From Lytechinus variegatus (taxonomy: Eukaryota > Echinodermata > Echinoidea > Temnopleuroida > Toxopneustidae), in contig NC_054750.1 in assembly GCF_018143015.1 (NCBI RefSeq), positions 4,631,501 to 4,695,500 of the forward strand: DNA of 64,000 bases, in the 5' to 3' direction. The notes below the pieces were generated by a model. That model did no database searches and was not told the origin of the DNA. It saw nothing but the letters and a program-made list of their open reading frames with translations. Positions 24,601 to 35,329 of the stretch are shown here, in pieces. The stretch's first letter is position 1, and the number at the start of each line of letters is the position of its first letter. The position numbers were made by a program, and so were the translations under genes.

Positions 24601-27600
24601 ATACACTTAAGTGCAACACTTACGTCATACTGTACTTATTTTTTTTTTTATCTTTGTGAAACACCACCTGGATGCCACACCACATAACCCTAATTATCAG
24701 TTGATGATATACATGCATACAGGTAGTTTACACACAATGGATGTTGGGGACAAGGGTAAGCATTGCCTACAGCAATTTGATTCCAAGCATTGAATTCATT
24801 TAATTTTATAACAGATTAATGAGATGGAATTTTTCCGCTCCAGTTTTGTTCACTTTCTATAAAAAGTATGCTATGTTGTGCATGACTGTCCTTGCTACTG
24901 TAAACAAATTGTCATGACAGGATGTATGTAGAGAAAAGATAATTCCATATTGATTGCTTAGTAAACCCTAACCACTGGCTAGCTTTCCTTTAATTTTTTT
25001 GTCAAATGATTTGCCACAGATCAACTCAATTGGGAACTTCTGGAAGCCCTGGTTTTTCAAGCACGTCGAGGAGTTCCTGAAGACTGGTCCTGCTGTGGAG
25101 TACATTCCCCTGAGGCACTACTATCATCGACACTCCAGGAGTATCTTCTGGGAAATTCAGGTTTGTTCCTTTTCACATTCATCAATTCAATTTAAGCCCT
25201 ACGCACACCACATAATCCAGTTGCAAATGATTGTAGAAAGCATTGTGATTTGATTTAATATGTACATTCCAAGGTGTAAAATCATAACTAAAATTTGATG
25301 GTGTAGTGAATGAAAACGATTCAAAATTATGGGCTATTGCCGTTTTGCTTGTAGGAATAAAAGCAAATTCAATTAAGTATATTGACATCATGAAAATTTT
25401 GCCAACGCCAGCAGTTTGAAACTGATTTTGTCCACTGACCTTGGGCTTGTAATAGAGCATGATTTTGATCTTCGTATTGCTGTATTCCAAATTTAATACA
25501 ATATAATTTTACTTGAACTTATTTTAACTTTCATATTAAATGAAAATGTGATGTGTTAAGGAATTGGGTGCAGTCGGATGTTATTGTGTGTGGCTACCTT
25601 GACTTGACTTTCCTTCCATTCTTTAGGAATTAGAAAATGCAGCTAATTTATCGCAATACAATTTGAAAATGATAAGAAAAAGAATGAATTTTAGCAGAAT
25701 GCCAAGTGATCTATCAAGATGAAGATCATGCCGATTTATTCTTACAGGACATTGTGCCGTTCGGCAACCATCCGATCTTCCGCTATCTCCTTGGCTGGTT
25801 GACCCCTCCCAAGGTGTCGCTGTTGAAGCTTACTCAAGGTGAGGTCATCAGAGAACTCTATGAGAAGAAACATGTCGTACAGGATATGCTGGTGCCTATG
25901 AAAGACATGAAGAGCTCCCTCATGTGTTTCCATGATGAAATGAATGTAAGTCCTCCAAATAGAACCCTGCATAAGAGCTTGTGTATTCTAATGATCTTGG
26001 ACGATATGCATTAAACATTCTGGATCTTGTATGATTCTAAAGGTTGATGGATGTAGCATCATGTGATGAGATGTTTTTTTGAAGAGTGGTATGTCCCCCC
26101 CCCCAGCCCATCCTCCCCGTCTTCCCATCCTCCCGTCTTCCCCTTATCCTCCTCTCATCCCCTTCTCCCTCTTCCTTCCCCATTCCTCCTCTTACACTTC
26201 TCCCTCTTCTTTTTCCCTCTAATCCCTTCCTATTCCTCTGCTTCTACCCCCCTCCTCTTCTCCATCCATTCTACTATTTCCCCCTCCCTTATTCTTCTGC
26301 CTATCTCCTACTCTTTCCTTCTGCTTACAACTTACCCTCTCATCCTCCTCCATCTCCTCTCCTGTTCCTGCTCCTACTTTCAGAGGTATAAGTGATCGCA
26401 GATAAAAAAATAGAGCTGAAGAGTTTCGAAAAGAACAACATCTAAAATTGAAAGAGTACCCTAGTTTTTGTACAGAGGAAAGCTATAAAGATATGCTGAA
26501 AATCAAAAAGCTGACATAAGCTAAAAAGCTGAAATCTCACACCACTGTATTTCTCCCCCCCCCCACCCTCTTCAACCTCTCTCAATCCGATTTCTCCCTT
26601 TCTACTCTGATATTTCTTCCTCCTCCTCTTCCCATTTTCTTCTTCCTAGGGCCTTTTCATAAGGACTTGTTACAGTAACAAATGCACAATTTCTATAACA
26701 AATTTACCATCGGCCATTCGGATACGAGGATTTCATTAGCCTTTAACTGTTTTTGCAAGTTTGTTCTATGACAGATTTTATGAAATGGGCCCTCTAATCT
26801 CATTGATACTTTTCATTACATTTTCTTGTATTTCTCTTTAGATGTATCCACTGTGGTTGTGTCCATTTGTTTTACCAGCCTTACCAGGCATGGTTCACCC
26901 TTCAGGCAACCAGGAAGAACTCTATGTGGACATAGGAGCTTACGGCAACCCTAAGAATCCTGACTTCCATTTCAGAGACACTACTCGTAAGGTGGAGGAA
27001 CATGTCCGCAAAGTCAACGGGTGAGTGGTAACATTTTCCTCAACAAATGTCTAATACTTTCCTTTCATTATTCATTGGTCTAATAAGACTGCCATTGGAG
27101 ACTAAAGGTCACATCTATGTTGTAGAAAAGTTTTGTATTTTCTCTCTACAGTGCGTCCAACAAAAATCGAAACCATGAAGTGTTGATGCTTTATCATAAC
27201 TAAATCACAAATGTAATAGACAAATGGCACATCATTGTCAAGCTTTGAGTCTCCTCTTTTATTTGATATGTATTAAATGATTATTCGTTCATGCTAGAGA
27301 GCAAGAAAAAATTTAAGGACGAATATCCTAATGTCACGTGGCGGACAGTATCTGAATTTCAAAAAGAAAATCAATACATTTAGCGCAAAAAATAGTCACC
27401 TTTCATGCATTGAGTTCTATGTATCTTGTTTTAGAATTCATTGTTTAAATGCATCGGTTTCACAAGTTAAGCCAGAGGAATAGCATATCAATAGAGCACT
27501 TTGAAACGAGATGTATCAAGCAGTATGAAATTAAAAGTGGATGAAATTTATTTTTATAATTATGAATTTTGTTATTTGCTGTTCCTCAGTTTCCAGATGC

Positions 27601-27743
27601 TGTATGCCGACAGCTACCTGACCCGCGACGAATTCCGAGAGATGTTTGACCATTCTCTCTACGACAAGCAACGCAAGAAACTCAACTGCAAAGGTGCTTT
27701 CCCTGAAGTGTACGACAAGATCAATAAATCCGCTCGCCACTGA
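15666..27743 (+). CDS. DHCR24: Delta(24)-sterol reductase (DHCR24, seladin-1)
   Basis: FAD-dependent ER-membrane enzyme that saturates the C24-C25 bond of sterol side chains (desmosterol to cholesterol in animals). Nine exons: 15666-15914, 18412-18673, 22493-22611, 23491-23686, 24187-24257, 25020-25160, 25748-25945, 26842-27020 and 27590-27743. All have GT/AG borders and fitting phases, giving 522 codons plus TGA (human: 516 residues). Residues ~5-30 and ~38-58 are hydrophobic membrane segments. The FAD-binding (PCMH type) region spans roughly 57-235, with TGRPGW at 98-103, [10 protein letters not shown] at 163-172 and [10 protein letters not shown] at 178-187. The C-terminal half has [20 protein letters not shown] and IFRYLLGW blocks, and the protein ends in [11 protein letters not shown], as in vertebrates. 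Exon order matches the recalled human protein throughout. The introns carry a Mutator-like palindrome, a TTAA MITE and a hAT MITE. No lesion was seen, so the gene looks functional. Confidence 0.97.
16135..16943. mobile_element. palindromic Mutator-like element with 9-bp target duplication
   Basis: An 809-bp element in DHCR24 intron 1. The ends GGCAGTGTATACAGCC and GGCTGTATACACTGCC are perfect inverses, and the arms stay nearly complementary for over 300 bp each, leaving a short central loop (~16460-16620). It is flanked by the perfect 9-bp duplication ATTTTAGAA (16126-16134 and 16944-16952). Each arm has two CACACGCGTGTG palindromes. Long inverted ends plus 9-bp duplications are Mutator-like (MULE) traits. 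No transposase, so non-autonomous. Confidence 0.85.
19199..19773. mobile_element. TTAA-type inverted-repeat element (AGGTCAAGTCCACC family), old copy
   Basis: A 575-bp element starting AGGTCAAGTCCACCCCAGAA and ending GTTGGGGTGGAATTGTCCT, in DHCR24 intron 2. The flanks are TTAT and TTGA, one change each from TTAA. It belongs with the copy at 31462-32055, whose TTAA duplication is proven by an empty site. Confidence 0.75.
20310..20630. repeat. inverted array of ~17-bp GGTCTAAT units
   Basis: In DHCR24 intron 2. The left half has repeated TTTGGTCCAATA, CTTTGTCTAATC and GTTGGTCTAATA units. The right half has the complementary ATTAGACCAAGTG, ATTAGACC and GTAGACCAAATG units. The switch of orientation lies near 20465. 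This is a foldback-type array of short degenerate units; no target duplication was identified. Confidence 0.6.
21223..21758 (+). mobile_element. hAT-type MITE, copy 3
   Basis: A 536-bp copy of the CCCGGGGG family in DHCR24 intron 2, with a perfect 8-bp duplication CTGAAAGT at 21215-21222 and 21759-21766. The 20-bp palindrome is at 21655-21674. Confidence 0.9.
22657..22890. mobile_element. G/C-run-bounded hAT-like fragment in DHCR24 intron 3
   Basis: CAGGGGTCACGGATCAGGGG is followed by G and C runs and a GGGGGGGGGGAGCTGCC stretch. A similar phrase (GATCCGGGGGAGG...CTTCAGCCCCCC) occurs near 63075-63130. Ends and target duplication are unclear. Confidence 0.4.
24290..24380. repeat. pyrimidine-rich tract in DHCR24 intron 5
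   Basis: CCTTCC/CTCTCC-rich low-complexity sequence on the + strand, starting about 40 bp after the 24187-24257 exon. Confidence 0.75.
26092..26390. repeat. long C/T tract in DHCR24 intron 7
   Basis: About 300 bp of almost pure C and T (TCCTCC, CTTCCC) on the transcribed gene's + strand. A polypurine/polypyrimidine tract of this length can in principle form triplex DNA. Open frames over it are compositional artefacts. Confidence 0.85.
26648..26793. mobile_element. tiny MITE (AGGGCC...GGGCCCT)
   Basis: A 146-bp unit in DHCR24 intron 7 with inverted ends: AGGGCCTTTTCATAAGGACT against TTTTATGAAATGGGCCCT. A related piece, GGGTCCCATAGACTTGTTAC, begins near 21958 in intron 2. Non-coding. Confidence 0.55.
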
Positions 27744-28398
27744 TACCCTATTAGTCAGTCCCCAGTAGAGTTAAACCAAGGGATGTTTCACAAAGTCTTG
27801 GGAATGACTAAAGGGTGTTGTAAGAATATATTTGCAATCAGTAGCAAATTCCATTTGTATTTTTTTACAACCGGGGCCTTTTCATAAAGCTGATCGTAAG
27901 TTGAAAGCAACTTTAAGAACGACTGGTGATCCTTTCTTGTGGTAAATGATATTCACCACTGAATGTTCATTGGTGATTATTTAGCATGTAAGAAAGGTTC
28001 ACTAGTCATTCTTAAAGTTATTCTTTACTTACAAACAGCTTTATGACACACCCACCTGGTTTGGTATTTTTTTTAAGGATCATGAATTTTTTAGAATTAG
28101 GATTTGGCATGAATTGTTTTCCACCGATAATATACCTAAACCGTTTGGTATATTGATATGTGGATTCTGCAAGATGACATTTTTTCTATGAATAAGGTAG
28201 CGGGCTCTATTTATTGTAATTTGTTTCCTCCTTTTGAGTGTAGTGAGATTGATATTGACTTCTATTTATTTATTTATTGCATGAGATAGAAGTAAAACAA
28301 ACTAAGTGGAAGATTGACAATAATTTTGTGAATTTCATGGAGAATAAAGGCGGACAATTGCCGGGGGATGGGCTGGATTATAGAGGGCTCATCATTTA
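27744..28398 (+). other. DHCR24 3' flank, probably 3' UTR
   Basis: AT-rich sequence after the DHCR24 stop. It includes a MITE at 27873-28056. No single polyadenylation signal could be chosen with confidence, so the 3' UTR end is unknown and may reach past 28.4 kb. Confidence 0.4.
27873..28056. mobile_element. MITE with TTTCATAAAGCTG ends
   Basis: A ~184-bp inverted-repeat unit. GGGGCCTTTTCATAAAGCTG on the left is mirrored by CAGCTTTATGACACACCC on the right, and TTTAAGAACGACTGGTGAT is mirrored by CACTAGTCATTCTTAAAG. Sits in the DHCR24 3' flank. Confidence 0.65.
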
Positions 28399-28868
28399 AG
28401 CCCTTCTCACATCATTGCGTTTTAAGCTGCATATTGCTGCGTTAGCTGAAAACCGAAATACACAGCCTTATTATCACAGCATACTACAAGGCAAAATATT
28501 TGGTTGCAAACTTGCGATCACATTGTTGCCTATGAGTTAGTTGGAGCTCGTTCAAAGTTGCATGCACGCAGTAAAGCGAAGTGATGCAATCTAAGTCGAG
28601 GTAAATTGAGCACCTGTCCAATGCTGCTTTAAGGCCTGAGTTAGCTGCTCGTTGTTGCTCCACTTCCTTGCTGGAGTTTCCTCTTATGGATGTTTGGTGC
28701 ATTTAGTTGCATTAATTTGTGGATGTTTGAAAACATGTATTACAACCGAGCAAGAACGCAAAGCCTTAGCTTGTTTCCCATCATTGGATTGCATTTGACT
28801 GTGTTTGTCTGCTTTTAGGCAATCCGCAGCTGAATGCAGGCTAAAAACGCAATGGTGTGAGCCAGGCT
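28399..28868. mobile_element. 470-bp inverted-repeat element
   Basis: The left end AGCCCTTCTCACATCATTGC and the right end GCAATGGTGTGAGCCAGGCT are near-inverses, extended inward by GCTGC-rich complementary text. Only its right tail is present in the downstream duplicate at 33808. Confidence 0.6.
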
Positions 28869-29559
28869 TTGTGATGTACATGTACATGTATGACTCATTC
28901 TGACACTGTGCTGAATATATGTACTTAGATTATGATGTCACAAACAATCCTTTTTAATGACATGAATTATGATGTCATGAGCTATGTATGATGTTGCAAT
29001 GCTATCAATACAATTTTACAATGCTGTTGTATGATGTCTCAGTGACATGGATCACCATTTCATAATGGTGTCACAATTTCATAGTGATATCACAATGCTG
29101 TTTTGTGATGTCACTCCTATTAGTGTAAATTCACAATATTATTGCATGCTGTCACAATGAAGTCACAGTGGACTGGCTGCAATCAAGCAAATAAATGCCA
29201 GGAAATGCTTTATATATATTTTGCACTATTTTCTCCATTATATATGTATTTATTGACTCAATGGGTTTGTTAGATTCAATTCAGGTTGAATGTTATCTTT
29301 AACACCCATTATTATTAACACCTGTGCTAGATATCCAGTATGTGTTCATTGTTTTCCCTTTTCACACCATTGGTTGGATAAACCAATTTTCATTCAGTAT
29401 TCTGATGTATGTGTTTTCATAATCATGCTTGTATCTGTTAAATGGCTCCTGTTTTAGGATTATGAAATTGGATGACATTTCATGCGCTTTTGAAACTTTG
29501 TAGGCTTACTGCTTGCTGTAGTGAGGTGTTGAAATGTCCCAATTGATATTTTATGAAAT
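28810..29559. repeat. source-like copy of a duplicated segment in the DHCR24 3' flank
   Basis: 750 bp, starting TGCTTTTAGGCAATCCGCAG and ending TTTATGAAAT, recurs at 33808-34769 in the same orientation with scattered substitutions and small indels. Many TGATGTCA/ATGATGTC phrases occur inside. This copy lacks the 236-bp insertion present in the other. Confidence 0.9.
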
Positions 29560-31040
29560 ACTTATTGTTTATAATTCATGTTAAGCAATGCTTGTAAAGC
29601 TTTCTATGTATATTCATATTTCTCTACACATGCTCTTTTATGAAGAGGGCACGTATGTTTATTCTTTGTAACAATAACTCGTAAGCTTTGTGTGTGAAGC
29701 TATAAATTGTGGAAAGTGTTGTAAATTTTATATGCAGATGAATTACATGTCAAGTCAAGTATTTGCCCTAGTCGAAGCAAGTCATCAAATCAAACCTGAC
29801 AATATATATTTTTCTTCTTGATGGATAATTATTTCCTATAAAGTGCTTTTTCAAAAGTTACATGCCCTATACAAAAACAAATACAACTCTGGGTAAAAAA
29901 TACAATGTAACTACACAAAACTAATCACTAATCTTCTTGAACACACTTTATATAGGAGTTCACTGTTTAAATTTATCAGGTAATGCATTTAAACATTTTT
30001 GCGGCAGTGGCAGTTCTATACAGTATGCATGTCCGATATGGGGCTTCCCTGAAATAATAAGGCTGATTTTGACTACCTCACGTCTTCTGTCCTGAACAAG
30101 AAACTCTTAAATCAAACTGAAAATAGAGAGTGAATAAATTCTTCTTGACTTGTGTTTGATAAAGGCAAAAAATTTTCATGAATATCTGAAAAAATAGGTA
30201 AAGATAATTTCCAGTTGTGGTGTTGATTTCTAAATGAGTTTGTACAGAATACAATGAAATGACCATCCAAGTGTCTGTTTGAATGAATAAAAAACATACG
30301 CCAAAGGATTCTGCAAGAAATTTGGTAATTGCTGAGAAATGTACAAAATAAGCCTTGCATTTGAGCCATTTGTCAGGTATTTTTCCAAGCAGTAATAATG
30401 CACTTTCCCACTTGTGCTTATCTATGTTGGCAATCCTCAGTGTGATTGTTTTTCAGCCTAGATTTCTGATTGCTCAAAGTTCAGTTTTCTTTAAATTACC
30501 AGATCTAGATGAATACATAGTGACAGTTAACCTTGGCTGTACAGAATTTCTCATGAAATCAGTGTTTACTGCAACTCCATCCAATTATATATATATCATA
30601 ACTATCAACTTTGATGACTTTGATCTATAGATCAAGAATGGGACTCAATGTGTATCCTTTTCACTTATATCATGTAAACTTTGCAATTTTATAAAGGATT
30701 TTGAATCCATTTCACCAGGAGGAATGCAATAGAAAATACAAAATTCAAACCAGAAGGTCATGTATTGCAACCGTGTTTACCTCAATTGTTTATATTTTAA
30801 CTTGTTGCTCTAGCTGTCTTTTTATATTTTAACTTGTGTGTTTTAATTTTCACAGCAATGTGGGTTGGCAGATAATTTTCTTCCTAATTATACAGGTATT
30901 TTATTTATATGTTGGTGGTATGTTGTGCAAACCCTCCACTTGAGTTAAAGGGTCTGAATGCGCAGCCTACACAGACATGTGTACAGAAAACCCTCTTGCT
31001 CAAGATTTATATGTGCTAGTCTTGTGTGAAGACCCACTAG
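29560..31040. other. intergenic AT-rich DNA
   Basis: No exon, RNA gene or clear element recognised. The sequence is AT-rich, with a few open frames lacking any other support. Confidence 0.45.
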
Positions 31041-31060
31041 TTGATCAAGGTTTCAATCAC

Positions 31061-32225
31061 GGTCTGTGCCCGCAGACTATGTTTTACCCACCGTAAATGT
31101 TAACCTGGGTCCCATAACAGAAAGGTTAGCGATTGACCATGTGCTTGATTTTCATGATTGCCATGTAGTCAATGCAATTGATCATAGAAAAAATGTTCTA
31201 TGATCATTGCTAAGCTTTTTGTTACGGGCTCCAGGGGCCACTCTACCATGATTAAGTTTTATTCCAGGGTCTGTGCCCGCAGACTATGTTTTACCTACAG
31301 TAAATATTAACCTGGGTCCCATAACAGAAAGGTTAGGGATTGACCATGTGCTTGATTTTCATGATTGCTATGTAGTCAATGCAATCGATCATAGAAAAAT
31401 GTTCTATGATCATTGCTAAGCTTTTTCTTACGGGCTCCAGGGGCCACTCTACCATGATTAAAGGTCAAGTCCACCTCAGAAAAATGTTGATTTGAATCAA
31501 TCGAGAAAAATCAGACAAGCACAATGCTGAAAATTTCATCAAAATCGGATGTAAAATAAGAAAGTTATGACATTTCAAAGTTTCGCTTATTTTCAACAAA
31601 AATAGTTATATGAACGAGCCAGTTACATCCAAATGAGAGAGTTGATGACGTCATTCACTCACTATTTCTTTTGTTTTTTATTGTTTGAATTATACAATAT
31701 TTCAATTTTTACGAATTTGATGATTAGGACCTCCTTGCCTGAAGCACAACATGTTAAAATAATGGAATTCCACGTGTTCAGGGAGGAATGAAACTTCATT
31801 TCACATGACAATGACGAGAAAATCAAAATATTTCATATAATAAAATACAAAAGAAATAGTGAGTGAGTGATGTCATCAGTTCCCTCATTTGCATGCCGAC
31901 CGAGATGTGCATATCACTGTTTTGTGAAATGAAGCGAAACTTTAAAATGTCATAACTTTCTTATTTTACGTCCGATTTTGATGAAACTTTCAGTGTTCTT
32001 GTTGAATTTTTCTCTTTTTATTCAAATCAAGTTTTGGGTGGGGTGGACTTGTCCTTTAAGTTTTATTGCAGGGTCTGTACCTGCAGACTATGATGTACCT
32101 ACAGAAAATGTAAACCTGTTGAGTATACACTGTACAATGATCGAGGTTTCAATCAGGGTCTGTGCCTGCAGACTACGCTGTACCTTATGTAAATGTTAAC
32201 CTGTTGAGTATATAATACAATGAAG
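31061..32225. repeat. 207-bp tandem repeat array interrupted by a TTAA element
   Basis: Two near-identical units begin with GGTCTGTGCCCGCAGACTAT at 31061 and 31268 (period 207). Shorter related units follow at about 32071 and 32156 (GTCTGTACCTGCAGACTATG, GTCTGTGCCTGCAGACTACG). Each long unit contains a small inverted element (GGGTCCCATAACAGAAAGG...TTACGGGCTCC). The array is split by the element at 31462-32055. Confidence 0.85.
31462..32055. mobile_element. TTAA-type (piggyBac-like) MITE with an empty-site control
   Basis: A 594-bp element with ends AGGTCAAGTCCACC and GGTGGACTTGTCCT, flanked by TTAA on both sides (31458-31461 and 32056-32059). The neighbouring tandem unit has the uninterrupted text ACCATGATTAAGTTTTATTC at about 31246-31265, which is the pre-insertion site. 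The core holds TGATGACGTCATTCACTCAC-like text. Non-coding. The TTAA target is typical of piggyBac-type transposases; that link is inferred. Confidence 0.9.
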
Positions 32226-33742
32226 CAGGAGGATGATCAGAATAAAAGTGATCAGAAGATCATGAAAAACTACATGTGTCAGTGATTTCTCTAAATTCCG
32301 GAGACTGGAAGTCAATCTAGTAGATTATGGTCAGGGACCAATCCAAAGTTAGATCAGAAGTTTCAATCGAAAAAGACTGAATTATAACTCAGATTAAAAA
32401 CTTCAATCCAACTTTCGATTGGTCGCTGATCGCAATCTATTTCAATCTAAGGAATGTGCAGAAAATGAACAAGAGGAAATATAGGTTTACGAGTAATAGA
32501 AGGGTGTGTCTGAGAGAGAGAGTTAAACATGCAAAAATATAGTGTGGGAGAGGGGGATATTGGGAAGGGAGAATAAAAGGGGATATTGAACGCAAGAGTT
32601 GGGAGGAGAATTATCAGAGGTGGAAGGGGTGGGTTAAACACTTCAGGTAATGAAGAAAAAAATAATGACTGGATAAAAAATGAAAGTTAATCAGGATTTT
32701 AAAGGATTTTTTTTTAGCAATTTTATTCAATTTTACCCTTGGAAATCAAATAAAATGCCAAAATCTTAACCGACATATATAATGAAAAATAGTACAAGGC
32801 AAATAAAGTTCATCCTGAAGAAAAGTTGGCTGTATACGAGAAAAAAAATTGGTGACGGTTTGACATAAATTCATCAAGGATTCAAAATGTTATCAGAATT
32901 TAAACTATTTGATTTATGACGCCATAATTAAACAAGCATTTGATTTTTTTATTGAGATTATGAATATAAATGAACTGAATTGATATACCGGAGAAGCTAC
33001 TGGCATATGACATGACAAATAAAAAAAAATAAATACAAAGCGCCTTTCTAACCTTTGATGGATTTTCCTCAAAACTTCACCAATATCTTTAATTCAGTTT
33101 TCTGCTATTCTTACAGTAAACTTTTTGTCAAGGTGAACTTCCCCTTTAAGCCCGATTTCTTTCCGTATCTTCCTTGAAATGGTAAAAGCAAAAAAAAAAA
33201 TGAAAGTGGGTTTAAATGTGCGGCAGGGATATCAACACACTATTTCATATCTCATTCAAAATGAAAGGTAATCGGTGGTCGGTGGACAAAGAAAATTTTA
33301 AATTTTGAAAGTAAAAAAGGGAGACGGGGGTCAAATTAGTATCTCAGGTAATAACATGCCTCTTTTACCCGAATACACACTAAAAATTTGTCTTCTAAAA
33401 TAGTCAGGATGTACATGTATAGCACTCTTCCTGGTAACTTTTTTAAAACCAACTTATTGATTTCTTTGAAAAGGCTGCAAACAAAAATCATATTCTTCAT
33501 CCCATTTAATGCTTGAGGAAATATTCAATTAAAAAAGAAGTATGATCATTATTGTGATTATAGTCATTATCTTTAATTATTGGTTGTCCAAATTTTCTCA
33601 AACGTACTTCTTTTTAAACGATTACCTAGTTAATGCTGTCTAGTCAATTTACGACTTTATTATTTTTTTACATCTAATTTTATTTTCGTGAAGATCTAAA
33701 GCTTTTGTCGCATACTATTGACATCCCAGGAGCGCTCTGACA
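32226..33742. other. intergenic DNA with a half MITE
   Basis: Mostly AT-rich. 33035-33150 resembles the right arm of an inverted-repeat element ending CCCCTTTAA, like the segment at 7480-7615. A purine-rich GGAGAGGGGGATATTGGG stretch lies near 32545. No gene recognised. Confidence 0.45.
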
Positions 33743-34827
33743 CCAACTTTGGATTTATTAATCCTGGATTTTAACCAGAAAAGTGATATTTGTTCAAAAT
33801 AATGATATGCTTTTAGGCAATCCGCAGCTGAATGCAAGCTAAAAACGCAATGATGTGAGCTAGGCTTTGTGATGTATGACTCATTCTGACACTGTGCTGA
33901 ATATAATGTACTTAGATTATGTCACAAACAATGCTTTTTAATGACATGAATTATGATGTCATGAGCTATGTATGATGTTAGAATGCTATCAATATAATTT
34001 TACAATGCTGTTGTATGATGTCTCAGTGACATGGATCACCATTTCATAATGGTGTCACAATTTTATAGTGATGTTTTGTGATGTCACAATGCTATTAGTG
34101 TAAATTCACAATATTATTGCATGCTGTCACAATGAAGTCATAGTGGACTGGCTGCAATCAAGCAAATAAATGCCAGGAAATGCTTTATATATATTGTGCA
34201 CTATTTTCTCCATTATATATGTATTTATTGACTCAATGGGTTTGTTAGCTTCAATTCAGGTTGAATATCGTCGGCCTTATGCCAAAAGGGCCTTAACCCG
34301 ATTTTAGGGGTTCTGAATATTTTATAATAAATTTAACACATTTCATGTAAAACTTAATAACTTAACACGTTTATCGAAATTTGCTTCAAAAGCAAAAAAA
34401 CGACCACAAACTTTTGATTATTAGAGAGGCCAAAACCTTTATAAACGCCATTATCTCGGAATGGCCAAAAGCAGTTAAGGCCCTTTTGGCATAAGGCCGA
34501 CGATATTATCTTTAACACCCATTATTAACACCTATACTAGTTATCCAGTATGTGTTCATTGTTTTCCCTTTTCACACCATTGGTTGGATAAACAATTTTT
34601 CATTCAGTATTCTGATGTATGTGTTTTCATAATCATGCTTGTATCTGTTAAATGGCTCCTGTTTTAGGATTATGAAATTGGATGACATTTCATGCGCTTT
34701 TGAAACTTTGTAGGCTTACTGCTTGCTGTAGTGAGGTGTTGAAATGTCCAAATTGATACTTTATGAAATCCAACTTTGGATTTATTAATCCTGGATTTTA
34801 ACCAGAAATGTAATATTTGTTCAAAAT
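33743..34827. repeat. second copy of the DHCR24-flank segment, bordered by 58-bp direct repeats
   Basis: The copy at 33808-34769 matches 28810-29559. It is bracketed by direct repeats 33743-33800 and 34770-34827, which match at 56 of 58 positions and start CCAACTTTGGATTTATTAAT. These bordering repeats are not present beside the upstream copy. The copy also contains a 236-bp MITE (34268-34503). Confidence 0.9.
34268..34503. mobile_element. TA-flanked MITE with 29-bp perfect inverted ends
   Basis: A 236-bp insertion whose ends (starting TCGTCGGCCTTATGCC) are perfect inverses over 29 bp, flanked by TA on each side. The paralogous empty site at about 29285-29295 reads GAATGTTATC, against the inferred GAATATTATC. 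The TA target suggests a Tc1/mariner-like mobiliser (inference). Non-coding. Confidence 0.88.
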
Positions 34828-35329
34828 GCTTTGAAACAATTTGAAACGTCTTAAAGCAGTATGAAACGCTTATTTTTAATAAAAAGTTTTCTCTTTGTTC
34901 ACAACCCTGAATGTAATCGTAGGCGCCGGAAGAATGAAGGAAAGCAGATGGGCCGGCACCTGCTTACAAATTTTTATTTTCAATTTATTTGTATTTTTGT
35001 GGGGGCAAAAACTATTTTTTCCCCCTTTGTGCCCCCTGAAATAAATAAAATCGACTATTTAAAGACAAAATAAACAATGACGGCAATAAAATTACCTTTC
35101 ATGACTGGGCGAGTTACATGCCTTTTTATGAGTAAATTTACTGTAGATTGCAGCCCTGCGTCTGTCAATGAGTATACTACATACAGATAATTTGTTACTG
35201 TGTCATGCTATTTACTAAAACTATTGCTATTCTCCCTGGGAAATAAACAAAAACTGAGATTATAATCAAATCTGGACAATTTTAGACTGATCTCAATACT
35301 GCCGTCTGTATCAGTATATAGGCCTATTA
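34828..35329. other. intergenic DNA, nothing recognised
   Basis: AT-rich, with one short unsupported open frame. Confidence 0.4.

Noticed and set aside
26063-26395. Overlapping ~100-codon Pro/Ser/Leu frames
   Set aside because: C/T tract in a DHCR24 intron with no splice or family support.
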